A DNA stretch of 64,000 bases from Haemonchus contortus (taxonomy: Eukaryota > Nematoda > Chromadorea > Rhabditida > Trichostrongylidae). Shown in pieces: positions 52,808 to 64,000 of the stretch. Position 1 is the stretch's first letter. Every line of letters begins with the position of its first letter. The stretch spans positions 25,132,432 to 25,196,431 of the forward strand of contig LS997566.1 in assembly GCA_000469685.2 (NCBI GenBank). Direction: 5' to 3'. The translations under genes and the position numbers were made by a program. Under the pieces are notes generated by a model, which saw only the letters and a list, made by a program, of their open reading frames with translations, was not told the origin of the DNA and ran no database searches.

Positions 52808-53135
52808 TGCACATAATAGAAATCATTGAAGAAAATTCGAGTAAGACGAAAACTTGAGAAAAAAAATTCATCTTTGTGATAAGAAAAGCTCCGAGAGGGG
52901 CATTCAATATTGAGACGCGAAGAGAAACCTGTGTTAATCGTCTATATGATAAGATTTCATAATAAATTATCAATTCAAAACAAAGTACACTTGGTACTAC
53001 TGCACATATCACCAGAAAAAAAGAACGAAACATCCGGATAGACAAAAGGGAACTGTCTCAATTAATCAGGAATCATATGAACAGACAGCACTCGCAACAG
53101 AATGGCCTCTTTGCGGCACCAAATTCACCTTAGTT

Positions 53136-56100
53136 TTACTTACTGTAATACACACGGTAGTAAAGGGTTTTCGATCGCCAAAGCGAATAGGAGTTGTCAA
53201 ATTTCAATAGATACACTCCTCTTCCAGGGTAACTGTGGCTTCCAGCGTAAACCTATGCAAAGAAAATGTCATCTACTAAATTACGAAAAATAAAATATAA
53301 AAATTAAGCAGTCATTGAAATGGTCTCACCTCTTCGTGACAATCCCTCCTGTACACGGGAATAATCTCATCCTGCTTAGGCTTGCTTGGATCACGAATGC
53401 GACGTTGCGGACCACCACTCTCGACATCTCCTACAGCTGGATTTCCTCCTTAAAACCAAACCACATTGATAACAAGTGAATCGGTCTTCAACACTGGCTA
53501 GATTTTCAACACATTCACACCCCTACAGTAAGGAGCTGATAGGAGATAGAACATAGGAACGTAATAGACATAGAAATAGTACTGTAAGTGACGTTGTTTT
53601 AGAGCTCATGAAATATGAACAGTCATGCCTAAGGCTCTGATACCTTCGCCGGACATCCTAATAGTGATAAGGGTCTGTTTTTTTCTATACTAGTGATACA
53701 GAAATATTTTAGAGGAGTTTGAAAAAAACTATTTCCAACTTAGCAGATGTGATCGTTCGGTAACCTGCTTGCTCCATGACTGTCCTTCATCTGGTCCACT
53801 GTCAACCTTATTGTGCATGACAGGTATGGGCAATTCCCTAATTGTAAAGAGGCGATGTTAATCTATATAGATCTCTGCGTCTCCGTTCTTGTACTACAGT
53901 TGAAATTATATCAGTCTCAACGAATTAGGCACATTCCTTGCTCTCCGATTTTCACGTAAAAAGCTCAAGCAGTGATTTGAGTATGTTATATGGAACACTC
54001 TTGAGATGATCAAGCCTTTCCCTAATGGAGTGCTGTAGGATTCCCTACAGACGAGGTAGTATCTCGGACGATATGGAGATGCGGACATCTTCTCAATAGC
54101 AACTCGAAATGTCAAGCTTTCGAATGTATTGATACTTACGGCCAAGATATCGTCGATAGGCACCTTTCAACGCCACTGCCGTAGCAAGAAACATCTATTT
54201 TGGTCTCAAAAGCGTGTGTTTCGCTCTCTTCCCGTTTGTCTCATACCACTACTTATACTTGATCTTCTAGTTTGCATTGTCGGTTTCTTCGCTAAAACTT
54301 CACCAGTGAACATTTGCCTGGGCTACTTTACCCTGGGCTGGCCCTGCTTTGGTAGAAAAGTTGAGGATTCGTCGAGAAGCGCAAGTACAGGACATGATTG
54401 CGCAACTGAGCGACTGACTACAGTAACCTTGTATCTTTCTGCTAAAATAATTTTTCCCAATGAAGTTCCACAACATACGTCACAGGTATAAAATACGGGT
54501 GGCGGTACTTCTTCCCGAATTCCCACGACAGTAATTTTGGGGCGGCTACCGTGTCCTTCCACTGGGAAATCGAACTTTTTCCATCATAGCGCGCGACTGC
54601 GCGTGATCGGGTGCGGCGGGCTAGACGCGATTTTTTGGAAGAATTGCCCACACGCATGGAACACAACCCGTCCTCAACGGGCCTCTCGAAAAGTGCTTGA
54701 CAAAAACGGAACTCAAAGCGGCGCACTGACTAATAATTGCGCCATTTCTATACCGTTTTCACTGTTATAAGGCCTTACAGTGCATACTGAAAAATACTAA
54801 AAAATTGTTGATAACACAGGATCCCCACCTCCTCAAAAAAGCTAACGATAAATGTATTATGGGCTCACCTGGAGCGGGTGGTGAAGCTCCTGCCTCAACT
54901 CCTTCTGCAGCTGCCTCGTCGTAATCTTCTTCATCGTCGGATTCGCTCACGTGGATCGAAACCTATGAGCCAAAATAGCTGTTAAGGTTTGAGTCTAACC
55001 CTTGCTGGGCCACTTACCTGATTACTGTCAGCAATAGTCCATTCGAAATATACACCGAAGCCAATGTCATAATAATCGGTAGCGAACTCCCAAAAGAGGC
55101 ATGTTCCGTCTTCATGAGTGGGAACGCGGACCTGAAAAGCCATCATAGTGAGTAGAGTGGTTATTCGTGAAGATATAAATGACCAGTCGTCTGAAATCGG
55201 TCTAGGGCATAGGAGTAAGATTTCTTTCCAACACAATAGACTGAAAATCAGAAGATAAAACGATAGAAATTCATGTCTTTCATGACTGCTGCATCCAGGT
55301 TTCTACCATGCCCTCTTACTTTCATTAAATTAACATTGACGCTGTTACGAGCAAGCAGAAAACGGATATTTTGACAAAGCTTAAAATACAGTTCCTGTCA
55401 TTGAGTTCCATCTCTTGGACAAAAAGCTCTGAACCATCTCGATTGGAAAAAGAAACGTTTTTACTCAGTCCCCTCTTTGTAAGCGTACATTTCCAAGCCC
55501 TCAACCAAGGCCTGGTGGATGTTTCTCTTCGTTTAAATACAAGATATGAGGAAAGTCAAGTTTTGAAGTTTCTGCCTTTCCATTTCTCAGCATTTGATGG
55601 AAAGGTGAGAAGAGTCACAGTATGTACAAATCACAAGGACTCTCGCAAACCCCGGATTCCGCTCTTTTTCAAGAAAATTCAGAAAGCTCTCTAAAACAAG
55701 ACCACCTAATCACTCCTCCCTCCACTACAGACAGGTAATGCAACAATTCTGTTCGTGAAATTCCCGAAAGGGATCTGCCGGGCTTCCCAATTTCGATACA
55801 ACGTGGAGGAGCACGGCGTATTAGTCAATTTTGCGCAAAGGCGGTAACATTAATAAAAGCAAATAAAAATAACTGCATGATATCTGCGGGAAAGATTTCG
55901 AAAAAAAAGAAGCACCATTTAAATAAGAAATTGTCAACTCATCCGACATTTTCCGTGTAATACCTGTTACGCAGTAAATCAGAAAATGAAGAAGTGTGGA
56001 AATGTACAGGTGATTGGAACTTTCCATATGTTGCAGCTTTGACACAACGTTTTTTCCCAGAACGTTCTTGAACAAAAAAAATCTGGGTTGAAGCACTCAC

Positions 56101-59100
56101 TGTGACAGTCTCGCCGTGTCCGACTTTGATGATTCCCTCGCTGCCTTCCTTTTTGATGGTGTTCTTGAATTGGACAATATCTTTGCGATTCCAAAGGGAT
56201 GCTGGAGCGATTTCAGGATTTGCTGAAGTTACAAAAACTAGAACTGATTCATTGAAACTAGCATGAAACCAACATATACAACAACGACAACAACAGTGAC
56301 GCCTGTCAAAGATAGTATGACGGGACCCGGCAACCCAACACTTCAACACTGTTTGGCCAAATTAAATAACGGAAAGTACAGCAGTTCTTGGAAGTTCGCG
56401 CTATCAATCCATTCAGAACATAAGTTGATGCCAAACCCTGTAACCACGGCAAACGGCGATGTGAACTGACATCGGGTAAAGAAAATCTAGCTCACTAAAG
56501 ATAAGTTCTTTTTCAGTTCATGGGAAGCATGCATTTCCGGAGAGGAAGGCGAGACACAACATGTCCACGATAAACTAGCGAGCAAAATCAGGCAAGCAAG
56601 GGGCTGCGAAGAGGTGATAGAAGTGAACTGAGTGAACGAAAAACACCTCTTCGCAGCCCCACAATGGCTAACTTGTGACACAACAAACCCACAGTGACAG
56701 AAGAGTCCCATTTGTGCGTGAATGGACGACACTTCAAACGAAATCGAATTAAATGAGAAATTCGAAGTGGTGTGCAAGTAATAGTGAAAAAACAAACAAA
56801 AGAAGTCAGCGTTGAAGACTTGACAAGAAGAAATATGGTGCATTTAACGATAAGCAAGTGAGATCCATCATGCCGTGTTTTCCGCCATCTCTGCATCGTT
56901 CGATCACTACGATGTCTTCCAAATACTCAAACTCCGGATAACGGAACTTCTCCCCTATCGCGGCATTCTCCTTTGCGGCATGCGGCAAATGTCACTGCAA
57001 TTACCGTACTCACCCCGCCTCCCGCCAATCGATAGGACGCGATATTTTTCGTTGATTGGCTTGCTTTTTCATTGGATTTGATCGTTTTTTCTGCTGTTTC
57101 TTTTTGTTTTCATGTTTATTAGACTTGATTAATTAAAATGACTCCTCCTATATAAACGACGATCAGGATCGCATTGGAACTGAAGAGGCCAATTCAAATG
57201 TTTAAAGGACTCCTCACCTCACAAATTGCGTGCTCCAATCTTCCATCGCAACCCTGCGATAGGCGGCGGGTGGGGGGGCGCGCGATTCACGCGTGACCCC
57301 ATTAGAGGTCTTCGCGCACGCAGCATCGTTTCAGTACCTTTCTGTTGAGATGGACCAAATATACTTGCAGTAGTCGACGGCTTCACCGTGAATAGAGCAA
57401 ATCTCGTTACTATGGCAAAAAAGCCCCTTCGAGATTGAAAATTCACCTCATAGGTCAGCAATTTACTTGTCAAACGTTCAGTATAAGAATAACTTCAAAT
57501 TCTTTAATCCCAGAAGATGCAATCCTTCTGTAAACGTGCATAGTTGGTCATTTCTTTACTTATCCTACGTATAAGTCCTTATTTCTTCCGTTATGATGGT
57601 GGGCATGATGTTTTAGCTCGTTTTGTACGATGACCTCATTATATTGGCGCGTGAATCGCACCACACCCCGGCGGGTGCTGTGTGTGCGACGCCATGTTAG
57701 GGGAGAAGTTCCCGGACCCCTCAAACTCCTACTGGAGTAGAAGATTACGCTAGCGTGTAAGTGACTCCAATACTAGCTGTGGACCAGACAAGATGAAGCG
57801 TGACATCGTGCGCAATGGTCTTGTCAATGCAAAGTCTTCACATAAAAAGAACGACCCCACCTCTATTCCCGCTCTTTGAGTGTAAAAGAAAACACAATGT
57901 CATGTAGTTAGTGTCAAGCTCACTTGGTGACTTTGAGGTTTAACGTTTATAGCAAAAGTGCTGAGAAAGTGATGACTGAAAATGCTGTGGAATAGAGCAA
58001 AACCATTTCTGGATATAGGCAAGCCTCTCCGCATTTTTAGTTATAAGGAAGCCTCCGTGCAACCATCAGACAAACTGTTACAAATATGTTGATTGCTTAT
58101 CCGGACATGTGCATGCAGCATGACCGGGTTTGGTTGTAATCACTGTCTCCTACTGCTTAAATTCGCGTTAAATGGCCCAAATGCATATAATAATAGCAAC
58201 CTTGTTAGACTGTTCCAACTACAGTAGCGCTCAAAAGTATTCGGCGAGATGCTTCTTCAGTTGTAATTTTCAGTCATAACTCTTTTCCTACTGGATCTAA
58301 TCCAGCGAAATCTCAATATGTGTAGCATTGGTGTAGTGTGAATATTCACCACTACATATTAAGCTGCATTTTGATCATGTTCCAAATGTCCTAAACAGCT
58401 TGAAATCAAAACCAACTGAAAATAGTGACATTGGAGCTTCTGGGAATGCTTTCCTTTTTGCCATGTCCAAAGTGTACGAGCGCTAATGCGGAACACAGAA
58501 GAGGAGAAAAACTCAAATAAGGTGCGACTAACTGCAGACGTCACAAAGTTGCTTTCAAGACTGTCTAAAAAAGCCTTCCCCTTAATTATGTGGACTTTGC
58601 TGCTCTGCAGACAAATAATTTTGAACAGCGTAAAATGTGCTTCAGTTAAACATATCAAAGTTTCATGCGATTTGCTCCACTGGGAAAAAAATTACGGCAA
58701 GTTAAAGTTGGCCGAATACTTTTGAGCGCTACTGTATATGATCTATTCTAAATTCTCTTTTCTTTTCTCAAAAGAATACCTCAAAGTGGTTGAGCTCGTG
58801 AACGTATTTTTTGAGCGTTTTCAGGCTTGCTAATGGGAGCTTAGAACTCTAGGCCACCCAGACAAGTAAGATTACAGCAAAAATGAAAAAAAAAAGTTGC
58901 CGCGTCAAGTCGGTGCAAAGTGACGCCAATTCGCGTCAGCCTCAGGAGCGAGAGTTACTCGTTGCAAGCGCAATTCTAATCTCTGCTCCGAGCTCTATCA
59001 TAGAACGATTTTCGTTATTTTGGAACGAGACTGAAAACGGCAATAAGTTTTCAAAAGCCGACAACATTTGTCGTGAACGCATGGTGCTCGAGATTCAAAA

Positions 59101-61968
59101 GCGCGCGTCTTCATGGCACTGGATCAAGAGCACTGGTAAGTCAATCGAGTAAGGGTTATGCCTTCTCAGCGCCGAAATACTCGCTTCGACAGATATTGGT
59201 TTCATGAGCATCTGCTCCGTTTTATGGGAGATTGAAGGACTTCAATTACCCAGCTCGCGAGTTTTGAATTTTAAAAAATTTCCAGACTAACTTCTATTTT
59301 TCGTTAAAAGTTTTTTCGATGTAAAGGTGTTAAGCAAAAACAATTGGGAAGCAATTAAGCCACATTTCCACCGTAAGAACAGATGTGGCGTTGAGGCGAG
59401 TGGGCACCCTGTCACACACGCATGGTCCAAAGATCGAATCGAACCCCCCCCCCCCAGGCTAGCCAAGCTTCCCATCCGTCGGGTCGGTCAATTGGTACCA
59501 TACTCGCTCTGAAGAATGAGTACTGACTTGTTCATCGGCTGACCATGCCAACAAGCCTTTGATTAAGCCAGTCATTGCACACATTCAAAAATGCCACTAT
59601 GATTCTAAACGGAAGTCGAATGCGGGGCGCATTCCAGAAAAAAAAGCAACTGACCCCAATTGCTTAATTTATCCTTTTATCCCCTCTGAACGGCCTTTCA
59701 TCGGAACATTAAACTTCCCCCACTGGCTATTCAAAATGTTGACTATCAAATCATTCCATGCACTAGGACAGGCGGAGGTGCTATATTGTTATGAAGTCGA
59801 CGCCAAGTGCATGTCTGGGATCCCTAGGATCGAATCCCTGGTTAATACTCATCCAGCCCAACCTTCCATCACTTCACGGTCAAGAGATTCAAGAACTTAT
59901 TGGAACAAAGCCAGGATCAAAAATTATTGAAATAGTGAAATACGCATTCAAGCGCCAAGATGATTTTGAAAGGAAATGTATTGCGTAGATGTATTCCAGT
60001 CACCTACACATTACATTGGCGAAACCAACCATTGTCGAGCCAGAACATTTGTTTCATATTCATTCTACGAAAAGTACGACTTCAGCGATTTCGCACCTAA
60101 TAGGAATAGTTTCGAGTTCATGCCATAACCCTAAGCAGATCCAACCAGACAATTTCGCCCCAATATCCCATGTTCCCTTAACCTACTCCACCCGACCAGT
60201 TGAGTCAATTCAACATCTTACGTTCAAGGCAATAAACATGTTACTGCTTTGCTCTAGTTCTTTCCCAAGATTAGCGTGTCTGTCCCCTTACAAAGTGAAA
60301 GAGTACATAGTGAATAGTAGAAGTCCTGATAGGAGCACAATGGAACAACGAGTATACAATGCCTTTTTAATTCACAAAGCCTCACGAATTTGAGAGGAAA
60401 TGATTAGCAGTAAAATAGCAGTTGTGATTACAGCTATTGCAGATGGAACACACGTAGAAGAAGCAAAAACACGCTAGTCAAGCAAGAAAGTTTTTTTCAA
60501 CGGAATTAGAACGACCATGATTTTATCTTCGACTGAGTTTTTGTGAGTTTTTGAGAAAAACGTGCCGAAATTGAATGAAAACTGGCCCTTCAATAGTGTT
60601 GCGTTATACACGTACACAAATGCATCCAAACCTTAACAAGAGGGAGAAGTGGGTAGACAACCATCCCACTTCTCACTTTTCACTTCATTTTGATGAGCAA
60701 TGATAGCGATTGTATTTAAAAAGCCCACACTACAGCTCCCATTTAATCTGAAAGGTCGGAGGGCATCCAGTCCAAAGCCAGCACATTATTTCTCATTACA
60801 ACCCTTAATATAGTGTACTGGCAAGTGGCGCACTATCACACGCATGATCACAGGTTCGAATCCCGGATCGATATCAGCAAAGGCCAACCAGCTCTCGGGG
60901 ATCGGTTGACTGATACCAGAGCTGTCCAGGAGGATGAAAGCACTGACTTGTTCATCAGCTGGCCACCGCAAGTCATTGCATATGCTACATTCGCATTCGG
61001 TACGCCACTACGATTCCGAAAGGAAGTTGAGTGTGTGGGCGCATCCCTCAAACGGGATTGATCACTACCCAAACACTTAAAAACCTTGATACTGAATCCG
61101 CACAAACCGACCAGACCGGCAATGCTATAATCCGTCACGAGAATAATGGCGAGAATAATGGGACAAACTAGGCAGCACTGATCAACTTCTCTGAAGGTAG
61201 TATTTGATTTTCGCATACTGTAGTTTCCCAAAGAAGTCTGCTGGCAAACACCCTTCCTAGGAAGGGAGAGAGCTCGAGGTCTAGAAAAGACATTCAACAA
61301 GCAGTGTCTGAAGGGCCAATGAATAAGTAAAAGGTTCCCCGATGTACCAATACTTCCATTGTTACCTGCTCTATGACTTTGTAATTGTTTCTGTGGCGAG
61401 TAATCACCGAGTGGAATTGAAAACGAATGCTACCATAAGATTGTTTTCCATGCATCGAAAAGTGAAATCCCTCGTCCCTAATACTGTCAACAACTGAGCG
61501 GAAGAAATTCACTTGTTAGTGTGGCTTTATGTAATCGAGTGTGTGAGTACCAGCACAAATCGATTGGATTGAACAAACATCTTCAGTGGGATTGAGACTT
61601 CCCTTCGAATCCGCAACAGATCCATTCAAGCATTCAGCGATACGAACAAGGGACCATAACAATGAAAGAAACCTACATGGCAAATCATCTCCTGGTTCCT
61701 CGTCGCTCACATCGCTGTCGTCATCATGGGCACGCTGTTCTTCATCGAGTTCAGCGGCTGTGGCGGGTGGACGTCGTTCGCTTTGAGGGACCGCCGCCTC
61801 TGCTTGTTGAGCATAAACCTAAAGAAGTAAGTGATATCAGTTGGCAAAGAAAATAAAGGATTCTACTGGAAAAAAACAAAATTCAGCGAAATCTACATGG
61901 CGGGGACGAACCTGCGACATGTATTGCTGGTAATGCTGCTCCTGAAGTTCACGGATAAGGGCGGCTTG
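53136..61968 (-). CDS. ACBD3: ACBD3/GCP60-like Golgi GOLD-domain protein, 3' seven exons
   Basis: Exons: 61968-61912, 61818-61677, 56222-56101, 55131-55018, 54962-54869, 53448-53330, 53252-53136. They total 765 bases and keep frame at every junction (254 residues plus TAA). First comes a Gln-rich helix [11 protein letters not shown], then an acidic linker ([15 protein letters not shown]). The GOLD domain follows: [98 protein letters not shown]3 is a peripheral Golgi adaptor; its Gln-rich region binds PI4-kinase beta and its GOLD domain binds giantin in mammals. The acyl-CoA-binding N-terminus was not found up to 64000, so the gene is partial here. The second intron (5.45 kb) is full of repeats. 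Confidence 0.93.
54442..54726 (-). other. protein-like ORF inside an ACBD3-like intron
   Basis: A 94-codon minus frame contains [40 protein letters not shown] and KKYRHPYF. It is basic and compositionally protein-like, but I know no family and it has no own splice context. It may be a decayed repeat-borne coding piece or chance. It lies in the intron between 54869 and 53448. Confidence 0.25.
56600..56660. repeat. perfect 17-bp inverted repeat, 27-base loop
   Basis: GGGGCTGCGAAGAGGTG at 56600-56616 is the exact reverse complement of 56644-56660. Both arms lie in the large intron of the ACBD3-like gene. An RNA from either strand would form a stable hairpin. Function unknown. Confidence 0.7.
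58222..58734 (+). mobile_element. Tc1-type MITE, copy 2
   Basis: The 513-bp element has perfect 23-bp inverted termini starting CAGTAGCGCTCAAAAGTATT. TA flanks both ends (58220-58221, 58735-58736). The CAGT start and TA duplication match Tc1-family termini. The interior is non-coding, so it depends on a transposase elsewhere. It lies in the ACBD3-like intron. Confidence 0.9.
59391..59640 (+). repeat. tRNA-related SINE, copy 6
   Basis: A diverged head (GGCGAGTGGGCACCCTGTCA; B-box region AAGATCGAATCGAACCCCC with a C-run) is followed by the family body: CCCATCCGTCGGGTCGGTCA, CTGACTTGTTCATCGGCTGA, ACACATTCAAAAATGCCACT, GGAAGTCGAATGCGGGGCGC. Confidence 0.75.
59781..59985 (+). repeat. tRNA-related SINE, copy 7 (degenerate)
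   Basis: Matching pieces include GGATCGAATCCCTGGTTAAT, CCCAACCTTCCATCAC and TACGCATTCAAGCGCC, then GATGATTTTGAAAGGAAATG. The middle of the element is missing or unrecognisable. Confidence 0.5.
60808..61070 (+). repeat. tRNA-related SINE, copy 8 (nearly full length)
   Basis: The head is TAGTGTACTGGCAAGTGGCG with a perfect B-box GGTTCGAATCCCGGATCGAT. The body follows (GGATCGGTTGACTGATACC, GGAGGATGAAAGCACTGACT, CATCAGCTGGCCACCGCAAG, GCCACTACGATTCCG, CAAACGGGATTGATC). It lies in the large intron of the ACBD3-like gene. Confidence 0.85.
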
Positions 61969-61999
61969 CTGAAATGATCATTAGCTAGTTAGATTAGTT

Positions 62000-64000
62000 G
62001 ATTGTGTTCCATTCGAACTGATCATGAACAAAAAGTGTCGTCCTTTTCAAAGCAGGCAACTAGTACTCAGATCATTCGATTGTGCTGGTTTTACACCTCC
62101 CCAAGCAGTCTTGCATTTCTGCAAACCACACCAAAACAATGGCTGTTTTGAGAGATCTTCTGAGTGGACCACGAGTCCTGCACTAAGCAAGCAGCATCAG
62201 CAAATGCTAGAAATCACAACAAAACCCCTCATTCAACAATATCTTAAATTGAACCACTTAAAGCCACATTACACAGTCGGGTGCAGCTGAGCTATTCTCC
62301 CTTCGAAAAACTTCAACTTTAAATTTGTTTTGGTGATTTTGAATTTACACTTGAGCAATAATAGCTCTAGCTTCAGTGGGTCATGCGACCTCCTGATCGA
62401 CAAGGACATTGTGTTGTGACCGAGGACGACGGCAATCAGCTGTTGCTTTGATCAGCGAAGCCGCACTTCACGCACCGACCGATAGCGGACAACCATCGTC
62501 ACCACCCAGTCAATCTGTCGGACAGCCACCGCCCCCCTCCAAGTCTTATCTCTGTTTGATCCCGAGCCGCACGTACGTATCTCCATCATCCGCGGACCTA
62601 CCTGATTAACCTAATTATCACTCTTGATTGCAACATTGAATGTAGTCTTATTGATACTACTACCTACAACTTGTTAATGCTTCAAGGGCTAGTGGGGAAG
62701 ATGCCGTTGAAGGATTTCCAATCATCCGATCTTTCTCAAAACACCTCGACTTTACTCAAAACGCCACGTTCGGTTTTATTTTCACATTTATACTCTCATT
62801 TAGTTGGTACACTTCGTATAGATCGGCACTTCAAAACCTTTTAAGAATACATCCACCCCTACAAGCATTTAGTTACCTAACATCAACTCATACTCACTCA
62901 TAGACCCATAGATGCCAAGTGCAACCCTGATCCTTAGAAGATGTGCTACTCTTTCGCTCGTAGATTTTCGGACATTTACGATTTCAGTGAACTCTGGCAC
63001 AGATTTGGGCGCCGACACAGAAACGGTGGGCTAAGTGCTAATAACTACGTGTAACTAACTACGGCAAGTGTCTGCCGTCGCTGGGGCTTACTGGCTTTCG
63101 ATGATCTATCAACCTAGAAGTCATTCAAAGTGAAGGCATAACAATAGGTTGGAGAAGTATTTCAGAAATCGCCTAAACTCATGCCCCTTCGTTTTGGAAA
63201 CTATTTTCATTGAGATGAGTTCTATATCGATGCACCAAAGGTGAAGCGTAGAAACTGTCAATGGGCTTGCAGCTACTTCCTCATTGGGTGGATTATTCGT
63301 CCAAACCACCTGTACAAAATGATACGTTACCGTCCCCACACAGTAGAAATGCTAGTCACACTGTCAGAAAGCCCGTCCAATTTCTTTGTTTGTATGTAAT
63401 TATCAGCTTCGCAGTATAACGTTCGTTTAAAATCAAAACGTTTAGCACAATGAAACCGTAGTAAAATCGCGAAGTTAAGACCGCAGAGTAGGAAAGCTTC
63501 CTTAAGAAACACTGTGATTACTATTTTCTCAGGTTTATGTTACTCCAATACCTCAAAGCACACAATTTTCTGTCATGATGTTGATTGTTTTTTCATTCTT
63601 TACGCTGCCATTAAACATGTCTGTTTTACGGCTCGAACTCTGAGCGCCAACACCATGAACCTTCCTACCACCCACTTCCGCTGAGTCACTCTAAACGCTT
63701 CAAAGGCGTCATCGACAATGAGCAAGGGAATGGAATGGAAATAGAACTTAGAGCTAGGCTCGTGTAGAAATCTCAGGGCATCTCGCCGTACTCTCGAGCA
63801 ACCTTCTTCGACTTGACAGTTGGCAAACAATGACAGCTACTGCACCCAGAGCCGCCTGAACCTCATATTTTTCAGGCCGAGCGATACTGCAGTACATGGA
63901 CACACTTAACAGGGACTGCCTGTCGCAGATATTCCTTAAACTCAATTTCATTGAAAGAGTTCGGTTAGAGCATGTATGCCGCATGTTCTACTATGTGCTG
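62000..64000. other. no supported gene; should be intron or 5' region of the ACBD3-like gene
   Basis: I looked on the minus strand for acyl-CoA-binding-domain or charged-helix exons that should precede the exon at 61968 and found none. One minus frame (63121-63339) contains HFVQVVWTN after an acceptor-like TTTGTACAG, but nothing around it supports a gene. Confidence 0.35.

Noticed and set aside
55371..55694. 107-codon plus ORF in the ACBD3-like region
   Set aside because: It lies in an intron of a well-supported minus-strand gene and has no homologous features.
63121..63339. CAP/SCP (ASP-like) secreted protein exon, because of HFVQVVWTN after an acceptor
   Set aside because: The first motif residue is wrong, no Cys pattern follows, and no other CAP block is nearby.

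Overview
The window looks like nuclear DNA of a clade V (rhabditine) nematode, most likely a strongylid or hookworm-type parasite. This is inference. It rests on small phase-consistent exons with GTGAGT/GTAAGT donors and TTTTCAG-type acceptors, acceptors sitting just upstream of start codons as in spliced-leader trans-splicing, a nematode-style tau-tubulin kinase gene, and heavy loading with RTE-type LINEs and Tc1/mariner elements. Nothing prokaryotic or organellar is visible.

Genes. All genes I can support are split and on the minus strand. (1) A CK1-group tau-tubulin-kinase-like gene (14589-23100) can be assembled by eye into 13 phase-consistent exons encoding 493 aa with all catalytic residues. 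(2) Two short uncharacterised genes follow it on the same strand, 13418-14039 (156 aa) and 10369-12017 (213 aa). Each start lies just behind a splice-acceptor-like site, so a trans-spliced operon is possible. (3) The C-terminal half of an ACBD3/GCP60-like Golgi protein, with a GOLD domain, spans 53136-61968 in seven exons. Its acyl-CoA-binding N-terminus must lie upstream, outside the window or in exons I could not find. (4) A broken charged-protein gene lies at 3280-3923.

Mobile DNA dominates the rest. There are two DD37D (maT-type) elements with dead transposases (1949-3227; 33320-34621), a dead mariner (39849-41128), and a pair of Tc1-type MITEs with CAGTAGCGCTC termini (43758-44283; 58222-58734). 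A TTAA-flanked MITE family has three copies plus a solo end. A 260-bp MITE family has 8-9 bp target duplications and three copies, two of them forming an inverted pair near 29 kb. Eight copies of a tRNA-related SINE occur on both strands, and a second tRNA-like repeat forms a tandem array at 38.7-39.4 kb. Several RTE reverse transcriptase fragments have mutated catalytic motifs. The large introns of the kinase and of the ACBD3-like gene have absorbed some of these elements.

Region by region: 0-5.5 kb, degenerate gene pieces, a maT element and a minisatellite; 5.5-10 kb, MITEs and a SINE; 10.4-23.1 kb, the minus-strand gene cluster; 23-33 kb, mostly non-coding with the 260-bp MITE pair; 33-41 kb, maT, hairpins, SINE, RTE, tandem repeat and mariner; 43-52 kb, RTE graveyard and MITEs; 53-62 kb, the ACBD3-like gene; 62-64 kb, nothing convincing.
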